Assembly: GCA_008711295.1 (NCBI GenBank)
Contig: VUYV01000225.1
Coordinates: 475,760 to 539,759 of the forward strand
Direction: 5' to 3'
Length of the DNA stretch: 64,000 bases
From: Anarhynchus alexandrinus
Taxonomy: Eukaryota; Chordata; Aves; Charadriiformes; Charadriidae
Positions 24,736-36,690 of the stretch are shown in pieces. A program made the translations under genes and the position numbers. How positions within the stretch are numbered: position 1 is the first letter of the stretch; every line of letters starts with the position of its first letter. The notes beneath the pieces are model-generated. The model did no database searches, had not been told where the DNA came from, and saw only the letters and a program-made list of their open reading frames with translations.

Positions 24736-27700
24736 GAAAATGCCGATTTTCTCCATTATCTGATGCCTTTAAATTAATTGCTAGTAGTCTGTAAATAAAA
24801 AAAAAAGCCAACAATTTAAACCTTTTTGGATCGCTGGAATTGCTTTTTATTTTCCTAGTCTGTCCTTTAGAAAGCTTAGGACGGCAGCGTGCAAGATTTA
24901 AAGCCTTACCAAACCTTGCTGATGGGGAAAAGTTTAAAATACTTGTGTAAAATATGCAGGTGGACGGAGAATCAGAGTTTCATCTATCTGTGCTTAATTA
25001 TATTATGTACGTGCTCTTGACGCTTGTCTTTTTTACTGAGACGCTGAGGCTTTCATAGTGTGCACCAAGCAGAATTACTGTTCTTTACCTTCTGACCCTG
25101 TTGATCTCCAGGAACTGCCCGTGTAATTACATTTTAGGGCATCGTTGGGGGCTGACATTAAAAATGTACATATTAAATTTCACTCTCTGTTTTTTGACAT
25201 TGCTGTGGCAGAAGCTCGTTCCTCTGACCAATGTGCATTTGGTAAGTGGATTTTGGTCACCTTCATACTCGAGAACCTTGTTGGATGCTCAGATGTCTTT
25301 TTGTTAGCACGTGGCTTAAATGAGACATGTGGAGTCACAGCTATGTTAAAAAAAAAAATTAAACTATTGGAATTTCCATATGCCAATGTAGTTCATTTTT
25401 GGTTTGTGGTATATAAATGGTGACACGTGACACATGGAGAGGGCAGCTCTCAATTTTTTCTCTTTCACCTTCTGATGTAGACGTAGTAATTAATCTTAAA
25501 AAATAACGCCATGCAGTTAATGAAAAGCTATCTAAATAGACAAAAGCCTTTTTCTGGCAGTGCATTAAAAAATAACCTTTTCATGGATGTGCATGGCGCG
25601 TAGTATAATTGCTAGAACTGACATTCCTTAATCAAATGTAAATAATGTGGCCTCGGAGAACCTTCTTTAAAATCTCGAAGGCTTTTTTCAGAGTTTCAAA
25701 TAGAGAATCGTTTGGATGCTGTAATCAGCATAGCTCAACAGATCCTCTGTGGCCGGCGGAGCTCACATGTGTCTAGTTCTTGCGATTGAGTTGTTAGTGT
25801 TTTGATTTCTTTCTGAGTTCAGTTTGTGCTATCATCCTCATACAAATAGTTTTTAATGAGAATGAGTGTGGAAAACTGGCTTTTAAAGTTCTTAGAGAAA
25901 ACCGCTGAAACTTCTTTATGAACTAGCTTGAAAATGGTTATGAATTACCCTTTTAATCTGCCCGGACCTAGGAATGAAGTAATTTAACTGCATAGAAAAC
26001 GGTATGGTTAATTTTGCATAAAGTATATTAGAAATGTGGAATTCAAAAGTATTATTACAGGCTGAAATGTTCCGCATACGGAAGGTGGAATAAGAGGGGT
26101 TTGTTTGGGTTATTATGTAAATGCACTGTGTTTTTAGAGAAGAAAAGAAGCAAACTCCAAAGAAATAACAAACAAACCGGTACTGGGTTTCAGATCTCCT
26201 TTTGGAATGCAGGAGATTTTATATTTGAATAATTAATGACTTTAAAATTATTTTAAAATTGAGGGCAGAGAGGAATGTAGTTGGGGGCACCTTTCTAAAA
26301 TGGATTCAACTTTTTTTGGCTATGTACAGGGGATTCAGAATTCTTACTGCATTGCTGTGTATGTCTTCTGAAAGTATTTTATCCCGAGTGCTCAAAACTG
26401 ATTTAAATCTACATTTAATGAAGCAACTGTGATGCACTGCTGCAGAAGTTTCCAATAGCTGCTTTTAAATGGTGATGTGAACATAATGCTGTCAGTGTGA
26501 CAGTCCTTGAGCTCAGTCACTCCCGTCTGCGGATGGTAACGCGTAGACAAGAGCAGTGGAAGTTTTCTGCTAATGCCCTTTTAGGATTGCATCAGCTATA
26601 ACCTTGGCTAGAGCAGTGCTGGGGCTTCGAGGATGATTCTTGTGCGCTCTGGCCCAGTCTCTTCCGTTAACCGCCGCTGAACTTTCTGCATATTGGGTGT
26701 TAATGTTGAAGGATTTTGATCCAGTGACACGAAGTCAAAAGGCTTTGTACTGAAATCATCAGTCACCACTGTCAGAGGCATTTTACAAAATGTTTCATGA
26801 CATAGAAGTACCAAATGTGTTTTTCTGAGCTCACTGAAGAGGTTGCTGTTATAGATATGTAATATATAGTATGAAAAAGAGTTCACTTCGGATTAATTTT
26901 GATGCCTCTGTAAGTGGGGTGAGATACACGTTTGCTTTTTCTGTTCAAGCTCCCCAAGGTACCAGGTTGGTCTCTAGATTACTCTGATCACTAGTAACTA
27001 CGTGGCTTTTGGTGCCCTCAAAGTATGTGCACACTGACCTCTCGTCTGGCCAGAAAATACGCACTCTTCAGAGTCCTTATAAACTCACGGCACAGAGTAG
27101 CAGCTCTTAGGAAAAAGACAATTTTTGTTCCGCAAAGATTCAAAGATGCTTTAAAGTAAATTGCTTTCATGTTCTCTCTTACTCAGTATTTTGTCAGCTC
27201 GGTTGAAGAAACTGTGCCAAAAATTATCGCTGTAAAAGGGTCATGTTTTGCCATGGGGTAAATATATATGTCTGGTTTCGCAGCCGCTATCTACAAAAGT
27301 TTAATGACAGAATTTGGCTCTCGATTTCAGAAATATTTCTCATCCAGTAAATGTCTTCACAGATAGTGAAACACATTGTTTGCAGTATCCCCCCCCCCAA
27401 GTAACTTGACTGCATTGCACAACAAAGATTTGGTTTAGTACCCTTGCTGCCCCAGCGAGGGTGTTTCTGCCCATCTGTTTCTTGTCAACACCAAAGTTGG
27501 GCAAGTGCCACTTCTCATAATTGCTTTTTTCTCCATGTTTTTCTAAACATTGCTTGGCAAAGTTAGTGTAGGCTTGAGATTCGTCATCCTTTCAGGAGAA
27601 GAACTTGATGAGGAATGATTAAAGTGTAACGGGTTTCTTTCTTTTGCTATTTGATATCAACTGGATTTTTAGATTTCATGGATTTACGGGCTGTAAGACT

Positions 27701-29081
27701 GAAGGGTTTTGAGAGATAAAAAAAAACCCCAAACAAACACTTTCCTCTGTTTATTTGTTTTAAAGGGAGAAAAGGAAATCAAAGGAACTGAGAAATACCT
27801 TTAAATACTTCTTCTTATTCCAATTCTGAGTGCTTATCTCTGGATAGTAACGCTCCATCTTAGAGCACTTCCCAGAGATGCCGCGTATACTGGGAGGAAA
27901 TGGGGCAAAAGGATGAAGTTGTGTTATGATGCCAGTGTGAGAGCCTGGAGCTGGCTTTAGCTCCTGATACAAGGTCTGCTGAAAAAGGCTGTTTCCCCTG
28001 CTCTATCAGATGACAAACAGAAGCGCGGAAGCAACAAGGACAGTGTTTTTCTTTTGCACAGCCTCTCTGAGATGCCAAAACGTGGTGCTGTGGACCTTGG
28101 AGGTATTTAACTAGGGTAATTTGAATTCAAGAGCCTTGGCTTCGCCCTGAGGTTCAGCTGCACCTCTGCAAAAGGTTTAAAGTGCTGTGTAAGTGCCTGC
28201 CTAGGGATTAGCCCTAATGCCTTGTGACTACGGATATTTTTTGCATTAGAAGGTGGTATTTAATAGCTTGGCTTTGCACTCCCAAGGTGGCCCAACCCGT
28301 GGTACAAAGATGGTTGAAGAGGAGCGAATAAGCGTTCTGCCAAATACTCTGCTCCCTTTAACACCCTCAGAAGCATCTATTAAACCTAAAATTTGCAGGG
28401 GTTTCTCATCTTTTCTGATTAACTTTTAACTTTTACATTACATGACATTAATTAATTAACATTAACTTTTCTGTTAATCCCTCTCCTCTCTAGGAGGAAG
28501 TGAAACACTTGGCTGTTACGACAATCACGTTATCTTTGCATGTCTGAGTTAATATTTAGGACGAGTCGGAGTACTTGGGCACCTCATTGCTCTAAGCTAT
28601 CTCTGGACTCGGTCACAAGTCAGTACTGCAGTTGGTTTTGGGTTAGTACTTTTGTCTTAGAAGATCACCACTTGATTCCAAAAGAAGCTGAAGTTGTGGA
28701 GCATGATGTGTCTAAAAAACACTGGATCACGAGCCCTAAAGCTGTGTTTGTTTTTAGGATTCATTGATTTGTTCTGATTCGGGTCACCATCTGCTCCCTG
28801 GAGCCCCGGTGCATGTCCCAGTGAGGATCGCAAAACCCTGATACCTTGTGCACTCGAAATAGGGCCAGTTTGCTCTGAACCCCACGTCAGCGATGTACTT
28901 TCAATTAGCAGGTTTAATGACAAGCAAACCCCTCCTCTTCTGTTTTCTTTTATTGAACAGAAGCTTTAATGTCTTTAAAAAACATTATTTTGATCCACTG
29001 TGAACCCATTGGAGGTTTTGTTCGTCTTTTGTCTTTTTATTTTTTACCTCGAACAACCATGTTTTTGTTTAATGCCTGGCA

Positions 29082-29402
29082 ATCATAGAATCCTAGAATG
29101 GTTTAGGTTGGAAAGGACCTTGAAGATCATCGAGTTCCAACCCCCCTGCCATAGGCAGGGACACCTCCCACCAGCCCAGGTTGCCCAAGGCCACGTCCAG
29201 CCTGGCCTTGAACACCTCCAGGGATGGGGCCTCAACAACCTCTCTGGGCAACCTGTGCCAGTGCCTCACCACCCTCAAAGTGAAAAACTTCTTCCTAATG
29301 TTCAATCTAAACCTGCCCTCTTCCAGTTTGAAGCCATTCCCCCTCATCCTATCACTCCATGCCCCAGTAAAAAGTCCTTCCCCAGCTCTCCTGTAGGCCC
29401 CC
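29082..29402 (-). mobile_element. CR1 LINE 3' fragment, reverse orientation
   Basis: About 320 bp of the common CR1 subfamily, from its tail (ATCATAGAATCCTAGAATGG on the plus strand) up to the end of ORF2. It lies 1.2 kb upstream of exon e12. Confidence 0.92.
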
Positions 29403-29631
29403 TCGGTATAAATAATAGCTCTTCTCTTCTCCCATGTTTGTTTCTTTTGGGGACAGGATTAGTCGTATTCCTGCTTTACTGGATTTAGAAGGGGGGCAAG
29501 AAAAAAGTACCTCACTCTTCAGCTGGAAAGTTTCAGTTCTTTAAACAGATTGTTGAATTCTGGAAATAGCTGTCTCGGAGATGAGCACTGCCTGCATGTT
29601 TCTACAGAAGGAGTCCTCAAGTCCTTTGGAG

Positions 29632-29632
29632 G

Positions 29633-29664
<32 letters not shown>
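29632..29664. repeat. (AAAAG)n simple repeat
   Basis: A purine run with four AAAAG-type units after a longer A tract. Confidence 0.85.
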
Positions 29665-29665
<1 letters not shown>

Positions 29666-30590
29666 CAGACTGCTCCCAAATTGTATAACATGTCGCCCTT
29701 AAAGAGCTCTTTCCCTGAAAGTATGAACCTGCACTTGCAGTACGTTATTTAACAGCGCTAAAGAGAGATGTTTCTGCCTTTTTCTCCTCTCTCCGTTCTT
29801 TTTCCTGAGGTTCACCACTGAACTGGTGGTCCCTTCCCATCCAGTGTCAACACTGCATGACAGCCCAAGCTGACACCTTAGCCGAAGATTTATAGTCAAG
29901 TGTCACAATTCGCTGTTACAGTCTTAGGAGAGTGATTATTTCTAATCTTTAACATAAAAACCTAAATATGGAGCAAGTGAGCGACATTTATTGTCAATAC
30001 CCTCATATCAAGCCCCATGCTGTAAAAGAGAAGATACTGTTGAAACACAGAAGTGGTTCTTCTGGCACAGGACCAGTCTATTGTGCTTAACAAATGACAC
30101 GTGTAGTCTTCACTCGAGCTGGCAGTGGTGATGCCCTCTTTGAAGAAAGGCTGCACAGATCTTGTTTCTGGCTTCCTTTTTGAGTTAAAGCAAACAATGC
30201 TAAAATCTAATCTGAATTAAGTACTGGAGATGGAGAAAGAGTTTTGGAGATGGACTGAAGCTGAGGATTTCACTGGCCAGACCAGTATGACCTCAGGTCT
30301 CTTTGTTACCTGGTTTCTTGGTGGTCTGTCTTTGACCAACTGTGTAAAAGAAAACTTTGTACACTATGAATTTGTACTTGTAACTTACGTGTTAAAATTC
30401 AGGGATGCCTTGGTTAAGGTTTTTACCCCTTCAGAGTACATCATCGGAATAGCGATGCTCTGCCCTTTCATAGCAAGGGTTTGTTTGTGATTCCAGAATT
30501 TCCAATAGAAGTTATACCATTTACCAGTTTGACAATATTTAATCCTTGAAGTGAACGATGCTCTGTTGGTTTTTTTGTTCATTCCTGCAG

Positions 30591-30653
30591 GCTGTCCCAC
30601 GAATTATGGTTCAGTCTGCCAGTATCGATGCCAGTGCTGCAAGGATAAAGCAG
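30591..30653 (+). CDS. KIF13B: KIF13B exon e12
   Basis: A 63-nt phase-0 exon encoding residues 406-426, AVPRIMVQSASIDASAARIKQ. VPRIMVQSAS is conserved in KIF13B. The acceptor is CTGCAG and the donor GTAAGC. Confidence 0.94.
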
Positions 30654-30834
30654 GTAAGCACGTGTGATGATACAGTTTTCATATTCACACGCCTGGAAAC
30701 CAGAGGTGGCAAAAGCAAGTGCTGGGTTACCTCCTTAAAACCTGGTGCGCTTCTACTGTTGCTTCACTGTGAGACAGCTAAATGCAGTGTGTGTTGCTGT
30801 GTTTTCTTAGGTCCTATTAAAATCTCCCCTTATA

Positions 30835-30909
30835 TCACAGAATCATAGAATTGATGAGGTTGGAAGGGATCTTTAAGATCATCAGGTCCAACCATTAACC
30901 TACCCTGAC
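30835..30909 (-). mobile_element. CR1 LINE tail fragment, older subfamily
   Basis: About 75 bp beginning TCACAGAATCATAGAATTGA on the plus strand, with GAGGTTGGAAGGGATCTTTA following. It is a CR1 3' end distinct from the common copies. Confidence 0.8.
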
Positions 30910-31650
30910 GTATCGCTGGTGACACTTTTGTATTTGAAAGCCTGGTTAATCATATGATTGCATTAGCAGTTAACTAGCTAAAATTTAGCGGGTTTGCTGC
31001 TTTAAAAGGCAAATTGCAGGGCTCTGATGCTTTCTATAAACAGAACTTGTCTGTTATTCTGAGTGTTGAGCTTAATTCTCAATTTTACATTTTAAGCCAA
31101 TTCATTATATCGGCGTGAAAAAAAGGCTCTTGCTAAGCTGGAGAGAAAATAGAGCCTATGATCTCCCACAGTTCAGCAGAACTTCAGTCCTGTGCATAGC
31201 GAATCAGCTTTCTCCCACTGTGCTTTTATTGTCTTAGCAAAATGTGTCTTATCTGAACGCTTAAAAGGGAAAACCCAAAGAAAGAGCAGAGCCCCGGAGT
31301 CCACGTGTACACCATCCTCTGCCTAGAAAAACTAAAAATACGTCTTTAATCCTCAGGAATATTTCAAAAAAGTTTTCTGTGTTACATTTCACTTAGCAAT
31401 AGCAAGGTAGCCTTTGCTTCTGAAATTCCTGTAATTCAATCAAATCCCTCTTTCTTCAAATGCCGCTTACGTTTCCAGTGGAAAAGGCACTTCAGAATAA
31501 GGTGAAAATCCTGTAGTTTGGGACACTTAACCACTAGATGGGATAAACCACAAAATTTTGAACAGTAAACAAAAATGTACACCTGAGAGTTAAGGTGGGA
31601 TATGTACAAATCTGCTGTCCTCCAACCATTCCCCCCCTCCTTCATATTAG

Positions 31651-31693
31651 CAGCCTCCTCCTCCCTCCCTTCCTCCTTCCCTCCCTCCCTCCC
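31651..31693. repeat. CCT/CCCT-rich pyrimidine run
   Basis: A low-complexity CCTCC/TTCC tract. It could form a polypurine-polypyrimidine structure. Confidence 0.8.
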
Positions 31694-32296
31694 CAAGAGA
31701 TTTAGAGACATCCTAATCTTTTAGAGTACATGTGCTGGCAAAAGATATTGATCTATCAGATTTAGTAAACTTTACAGCCAAGAAATACATCACTAAAATG
31801 GGCTGTTAATCTCATGAGGTGCAGTTAATTTCATACTCTGAAAGTGTGTGGTGCTGGCGGCATCGAGGTGGGAATGGCATTTGGAAACAGGGACATAAAT
31901 GACAGTTTAGTTGGAGAGGTGTGATTTATCAATCCTGAGAGTTAAGCCAAATAACTGTGAGAGACTTATAGATCATGGCTGTTTCACATTTCGTATAAAT
32001 CCTGCTATTCAAACAGCAAATGACCATTCCTGTAATATAAATAATTTTTCAGTAAATATTGGGGAACGTATTTCTTTTAGTCGACACTTTTCTTATTAAT
32101 GGAAGAAATGAGCTGACAATCCTGCCAGGTTTGCAAAGCTGACTTCGGATCAGCGTGCATCTTCTGGAGATTGCGGCTACACGGGGATTTAGATAAGCTG
32201 GAGGCCTTAGTACTTCCCAGAAGCCTTGGATCTCTCCTTTTAGCCCAGATATTTCGGATAATGGAGCTCCACGGTCCCTATCCTCTTCTGTTTCAG

Positions 32297-33320
32297 GTTA
32301 ATCAAGAGGAAGTAGGGGAACAGCCATTCGAAACTGCGGTGCAGACATCTGAGGTGGACAAGAGTCTGGAAAAGACACCCAAAGTGCCTTTGCAGCAGCC
32401 CACAGGAGACACCCAGGTGCAGGACTCCCAGGAAGGACCTCCGAGTCCTCTGAGTGAAGCCTCCAGCGGGTACTTTTCTCACAGTGTCTCGACAGCCACC
32501 CTCTCTGAAGCCCTTGCAGCGGGAAGCGATGCTGTGGCTCAAGCAGGAGGTCAAACGCCTGCGGTGGGTGAGTTCCCAACTCCCGCTGTGGCTCAGGTCT
32601 CTTCTTCTGACACGCCAGGGCACTCGGACGGTTCTTCAGAAACCTGTCTCAGTACTAAGAGAGAGAGTCTACCCGCCTTCAGCCTTCAAAGTGCTCATGC
32701 AAGAGCTAAAGACAGCACCGAAGTGAATGGAAATGATGCTTTGAAATCAAAACCGTGCACATCTCCTGTGACTCAAAGTGAGAGGGCAAACGATGCCTCT
32801 GTAGCCACTGATGCAAAAACCTTTCTTTCTACCTCCGCTCCAAAGAAGGAGTTGTTGTCCACACAATCAGTGGAGTCAGCAGGACAAGCTAGGAAAAAAG
32901 AAATGACTTCTGGGGCTTCAGAACTGGGGTTTCCCAAACCACAGATTCATCCTGACCAGTTGTCCCAGCCCAGCGTTGCAGCCTCCCCCTTCAAAATCCA
33001 GAAAGTCAAGACGTCGGAGCTGAAGTCCTTTACGAGCATGCTGGGGACAGATCCCACGTGTTCGCTAAACACGGAAGAGCAGCAAGAAGGAGAAAAGAGC
33101 ACGTCCACTGCCTGTGGACTGAACCATAATGGATCAGGGATGGCAGAAGAAAAACTGGAGGTGACTTCTGACTCCGAAGATGCCAATGAAATTCCTGAGT
33201 GGCTGAAAGAGGGAGAATATGTGACGGTTGGCGCAAATAAGACCGGCACCGTTAGATATATTGGGCCCACGGACTTTCAAGAGGGAACATGGGTTGGTGT
33301 CGAACTGGATTTACCTTCAG
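32297..33320 (+). CDS. KIF13B: KIF13B exon e13 (disordered tail and start of CAP-Gly)
   Basis: A large 1024-nt exon encoding residues 427-768. The first 300 residues are Ser/Thr/Pro/Glu-rich, look disordered and differ strongly from mammals. The island GPPSPLSEASSGYFSHSVST near the start is conserved. The last 45 residues start the CAP-Gly domain (EWLKEGEYVTVGANKTGTV then GTWVGVELDLPSG). CAP-Gly domains bind C-terminal EEY/F motifs of tubulin and related partners. The acceptor is TTTCAG and the donor GTAACG. It ends one base into Gly of the GKNDG motif. Confidence 0.96.
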
Positions 33321-33621
33321 GTAACGTATGATGTAGAGCGGGTGTGTAGCAGACAGCACGTCCGAGTTTGCAGTGTTCATTTTAACGCCGCTTTTTGCTG
33401 TGGGCGGTTTCATGAGCCATTACTGGGTGCGTTTTGAGAAGAGAAATGTAAAAGGTCATTCCCTGCTGTAATCTTTTTCTAGTCTGCCTTTGTAAACTTT
33501 GTCTCGCTGACCTCTGACTGAGTTGTGTCCCTTTTCAGTTATTTCATTGGCTTCTTACAATGAAGGCGGGAATCAGGGTTGCTTTTATGACGCGGCTCGG
33601 TAGGTACGTAGTTGCAGGAGA

Positions 33622-34069
33622 CAGCCTTTGTGCCCAAAATGTGCTCTTCTGGGCTCCTGCTCTGAGGATGAGGGTGTCCAAAGTGCAACAGGAGTTGGGA
33701 GATTCAAATGAACAAAGTAACATTTAGGTGAAGTAAGCTGCAAAGTCTCTTAACAGGTTGCCCAGTCTCTCACAAGCTATTTTAAAATAAGCCATAAAAT
33801 CGCAGAAGATTATTTGTGTATGTGTGTATACGTACCTATATGTGTGAAACCCAGGAGGAAATAATCATCCATTGACCGCCAAGACATACAGATGATTTCA
33901 GGTTTCTTTCGGCTTCTCATTTGTCATTCCTGTCGGACTTTTACTTGTCCAACTGCAGCCTTCCCAGAATTTAGGCTGTAATACGCACTTTTGGGAAACC
34001 AGGGTGCTCTTCCTGGGGAGGCTGTGTTCGTGTGGTCCATCGTAGCACCATGCAGAAAAACAGTGGCTT
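33622..34069. repeat. Tandem duplication, copy 1 (448 bp)
   Basis: It starts CAGCCTTTGTGCCC and is directly followed by copy 2. A run of about 340 bp (from AGTCTCTTAACAGG to TGGTCCATCGTAGCACCA) is almost identical between copies. It is not a recognised transposon. Confidence 0.93.
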
Positions 34070-34514
34070 CAGCCCTTGTGCCCAAAATGTTCTCTTGTGG
34101 GCTCCTGCTCTGAGGATAAGGGTGTCCAAAGCGCAACAGGAGTTGGGAGATTCAAATGAGTGAAGGAACATTTAGGCGAAGCTGCAAAGTCTCTTAACAG
34201 GTTGCCCAGTCTCTCACAAGCTATTTTAAAATAAGCCATAAAATCGCAGAAGATTATTTGTGTATGTGTGTATACGTACCTATATGTGTGAAACCCAGGA
34301 GGAAATAATCATCCATTGACCGCCAAGACATACAGATGATTTCAGGTTTCTTTCGGCTTCTCATTTGTCATTCCTGTCGGACTTTTACTTGTCCAACTGC
34401 AGCCTTCCCAGAATTTAGGCTGTAATACGCACCTTTGGGAAACCAGGGTGCTCTTCCTGGGGAGGCTGTGTTCGTGTGGTCCATCGTAGCACCAGGCGGA
34501 AAAACAGCGGCTTC
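34070..34514. repeat. Tandem duplication, copy 2 (445 bp)
   Basis: It starts CAGCCCTTGTGCCC. It differs from copy 1 by scattered substitutions and a net loss of about 4 bp near 34170 (AAGTAAGCTG versus AAGCTG). The few differences argue for a recent real duplication rather than a pure assembly artefact. Confidence 0.93.
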
Positions 34515-36397
34515 GGCAAAGGCCCTTTAAAGGGAGGGAGATGAAGGAAAAATGATGGCTGTCATTTGTTCCCTGCTCCAGCCCCCGGCTTCGTAACTCC
34601 TTTCCTCTGCAGGTTCATGGCCGCTTTCATGGCACTCATTTTCTCCAAGAGAAGGCAGGACTGGGGGAAGGCAGGGCGTGCTAGTGGAAAATTCAAGAGA
34701 CGAGCAGGAGATACCGCTGCCTTTGATAGTAAGAGGGTTTGGTTTACCAAGGGCACGTAAAGCTCCTTATTTAAATCCTTTTAGCCGAGCCGTAGCGTTC
34801 CAAGGCTGCAGCGCAGGCTCCGTTTGGTGAAGCAGCACGTCCCGGGGAGTTGCCCACGCTCGTCTCTGCTGCACGCTTCCCTGGGATTGGAGCCGTTCAC
34901 CAAGAGAAATACTGTGTCAAGGATCCAGAGCTCCCATTAAAGGAGCAGTTATCTTCCCTGCACATGGTGTGCTCATAAAAGCTAAACCGGACGGTGTGTT
35001 TTCAGCTGGTTTCAGAAAACTCTCTGGAGTTTGCCATCCTGGAAAGCAAACCGTAGCTCTAATCCCTTTGAAAGTTGTAGACCCGATTCTCAGTCCTGAA
35101 TTCCTGCCTTATTTAAAAAATAAAAAATGTATTTACAGATTCATTTCAATTTTGGAAAGTCACCTTCCCTCCCTGCCTGGCTGCTCTGGTCCGCAGTGCT
35201 AATTCTGTGAAGCTGTTTGCACGTACCCGGGAAGCATCAGCTTCACTGTCGGCGGAAGAGCCGAATGGCTACGAAATTTTTGGTCTGTTGAGGGCTCAAC
35301 TGCTGATGTTACTGGATTATTTTGGTTTTCCCCTTCTGTTTCCACAAGGATTTAGTCCCTGATTTGTTAGAGTATCACTGGCTTCTAGGCACATCTGGAG
35401 CTTCACTTGGGAAATAGGGTCACAAACTCCTATCTTTGTCACACTACAAACAGGGGTAGAAGTCCAAGTCCTTGGCCACATGAGGGTGTATCGGACCCAA
35501 CGCAGTAACGGTGGTAGAGAGAAGGAAACACACATGAAACAAAAGGAGTGACCTTATGTCATTTGAAGAGCTGTTGTATCTTTTGGCATTCCTTTTACAG
35601 ATGGGAGCAGTCTCTGTCCTGGTACCCAGAACAGTATTCATGGGATTTTTAAAATGCTCTAAAGGGAGAAATGGAAAGATCTCGATAGCATCAGCGTAAA
35701 GAATTCATTCTTTCTGCTCTGTGAAGGTTTTATGGCACGGAAACAGTAACTCTTCTCAGCTTCAGACTCTCAAACTCCAAAAACCAAAAGCTCTTTTAAA
35801 TGTTTTTTTTCCATCCTTCCCGATAGTTCGCTAATGCATCTGTTGCTGAACTGATGACTTAACACTTTTGGTGAAATTAAAGAATTCCCCTGAATAGCAC
35901 ACAGGGAGGAAGAATAAGGTGGAGTGTCCCATTCAGAGCAACTGTCTCCATGCAATGGCTTTGCTGGTGTTCGGCAGTGAAGTGTACTGGTGTCACTGGT
36001 AGCACAAGCCTGCAGCTAGGAGCCACCTGAATCGAATCCAGCCTTCTGCTGTCGCTGGCAGCCGCTTCCTCTCAGCTTAGAATTTTATCGGGTTCAGACA
36101 TAAAACCAGCCGATGCTTTTTTATCTTCGCTCCTGTGGGAACGCTACTCCCACTTCTCTACCCCTCTGGCAGTTGGAAGACTTGTCTTTATATCAATAAG
36201 CGTATCGATCTTCGGTTCAGATTTGTCCTCTCGTGCCCATAGCGCTCTCTCCTCCGGGGTGTTCACCTTCACGGTGTATTTATAGGGAACAGTCGTCTTC
36301 CATCTCAGCATTTTCTTCTTCCAATGTCCTCCTAGTAGCACGATGCACACGATGAAAGCCATTTTGCCTATCATCTTTCTTTCTCTTCTCATCAAAG

Positions 36398-36690
36398 GTA
36401 AGAACGACGGGTCGATTGGAGGGAAGCAGTATTTCAGATGCAACCCAGGCTACGGATTGCTTGTGAAACCGGGCAGAGTTAAAAAAGCCACGGGACCAGC
36501 AAGACGGCGGAGCACCGGGTTGAGGTTGCAAGGAGGAGCCGCCGCTGAGAATAGGAGGAGCGGCAACTTCTCTGGCTCAGCCTCCAACCTGGCTTCGCTC
36601 ACAGCCCTGGTGAAATCAGAAGGAGGAGCCACGCTGCGACCGGAGAACCGCCAGAAAAACACGGAGAACAGAAAATCCTGGGCAAACTGA
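36398..36690 (+). CDS. KIF13B: KIF13B exon e14, last coding part
   Basis: It encodes residues 768-864 and the TGA stop. It begins with the second base of Gly in GKNDGS, the CAP-Gly signature. It continues IGGKQYFRCNPGYGLLVKP, which completes the domain, then a basic tail KKATGPARRRSTGLRL, the SGSASNLASLTALVK motif and the C-terminus NRKSWAN. The acceptor AAAG is weaker than CAG, and the exon starts GTAAGA, like a splice donor. Confidence 0.96.

Larger units (their letters stand above)
20554..30590 (+). other. KIF13B: Intron e11-e12 (10 kb)
   Basis: The largest intron. It contains CR1 fragments at 21536, 22600 and 29082, a T-run at 21018, a short tandem repeat at 24664, an (AAAAG)n run at 29632 and a homeodomain-motif-rich AT block near 24480-24740. 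No gene is recognised inside it. Confidence 0.85.
30654..32296 (+). other. KIF13B: Intron e12-e13 (1.6 kb)
   Basis: It contains a CR1 tail fragment at 30835 and a CT-rich run at 31651-31693. Otherwise nothing is recognised. The reading frame of e13 stays open upstream into this intron to 32171 by chance. Confidence 0.85.
33321..36397 (+). other. KIF13B: Intron e13-e14 (3.1 kb)
   Basis: Nearly 900 bp near its start is a direct tandem duplication (33622-34514). The remainder is without recognised repeats. Confidence 0.85.
82..36690 (+). other. KIF13B: KIF13B gene, 3' half (14 exons)
   Basis: Fourteen exons with consistent GT/AG junctions join into 864 residues plus a stop. The product matches the C-terminal half of vertebrate KIF13B/GAKIN. 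KIF13B is a plus-end-directed kinesin-3 motor that carries cargo such as PIP3-containing vesicles and Dlg-type MAGUK complexes along microtubules. The motor, FHA and MAGUK-binding stalk lie upstream of this window. Fragment residues 1-34 are charged and helical. About 76-226 match the DUF3694-type region. 290-340 hold the RRSLSS and GRWES Ser sites. 427-725 are Ser/Pro/Thr-rich and look disordered. About 729-800 form the CAP-Gly domain. The CAP-Gly separates KIF13B from KIF13A, which lacks it. Introns range from 315 bp to 10 kb. The match was made from memory of the family, not by database search. Confidence 0.96.

Noticed and set aside
32171..32296. Open frame upstream of KIF13B exon e13 with an ATG
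   Set aside because: The TTTCAG acceptor at 32296 and the homologous protein order place the exon start at 32297. The upstream 42 codons are intronic.
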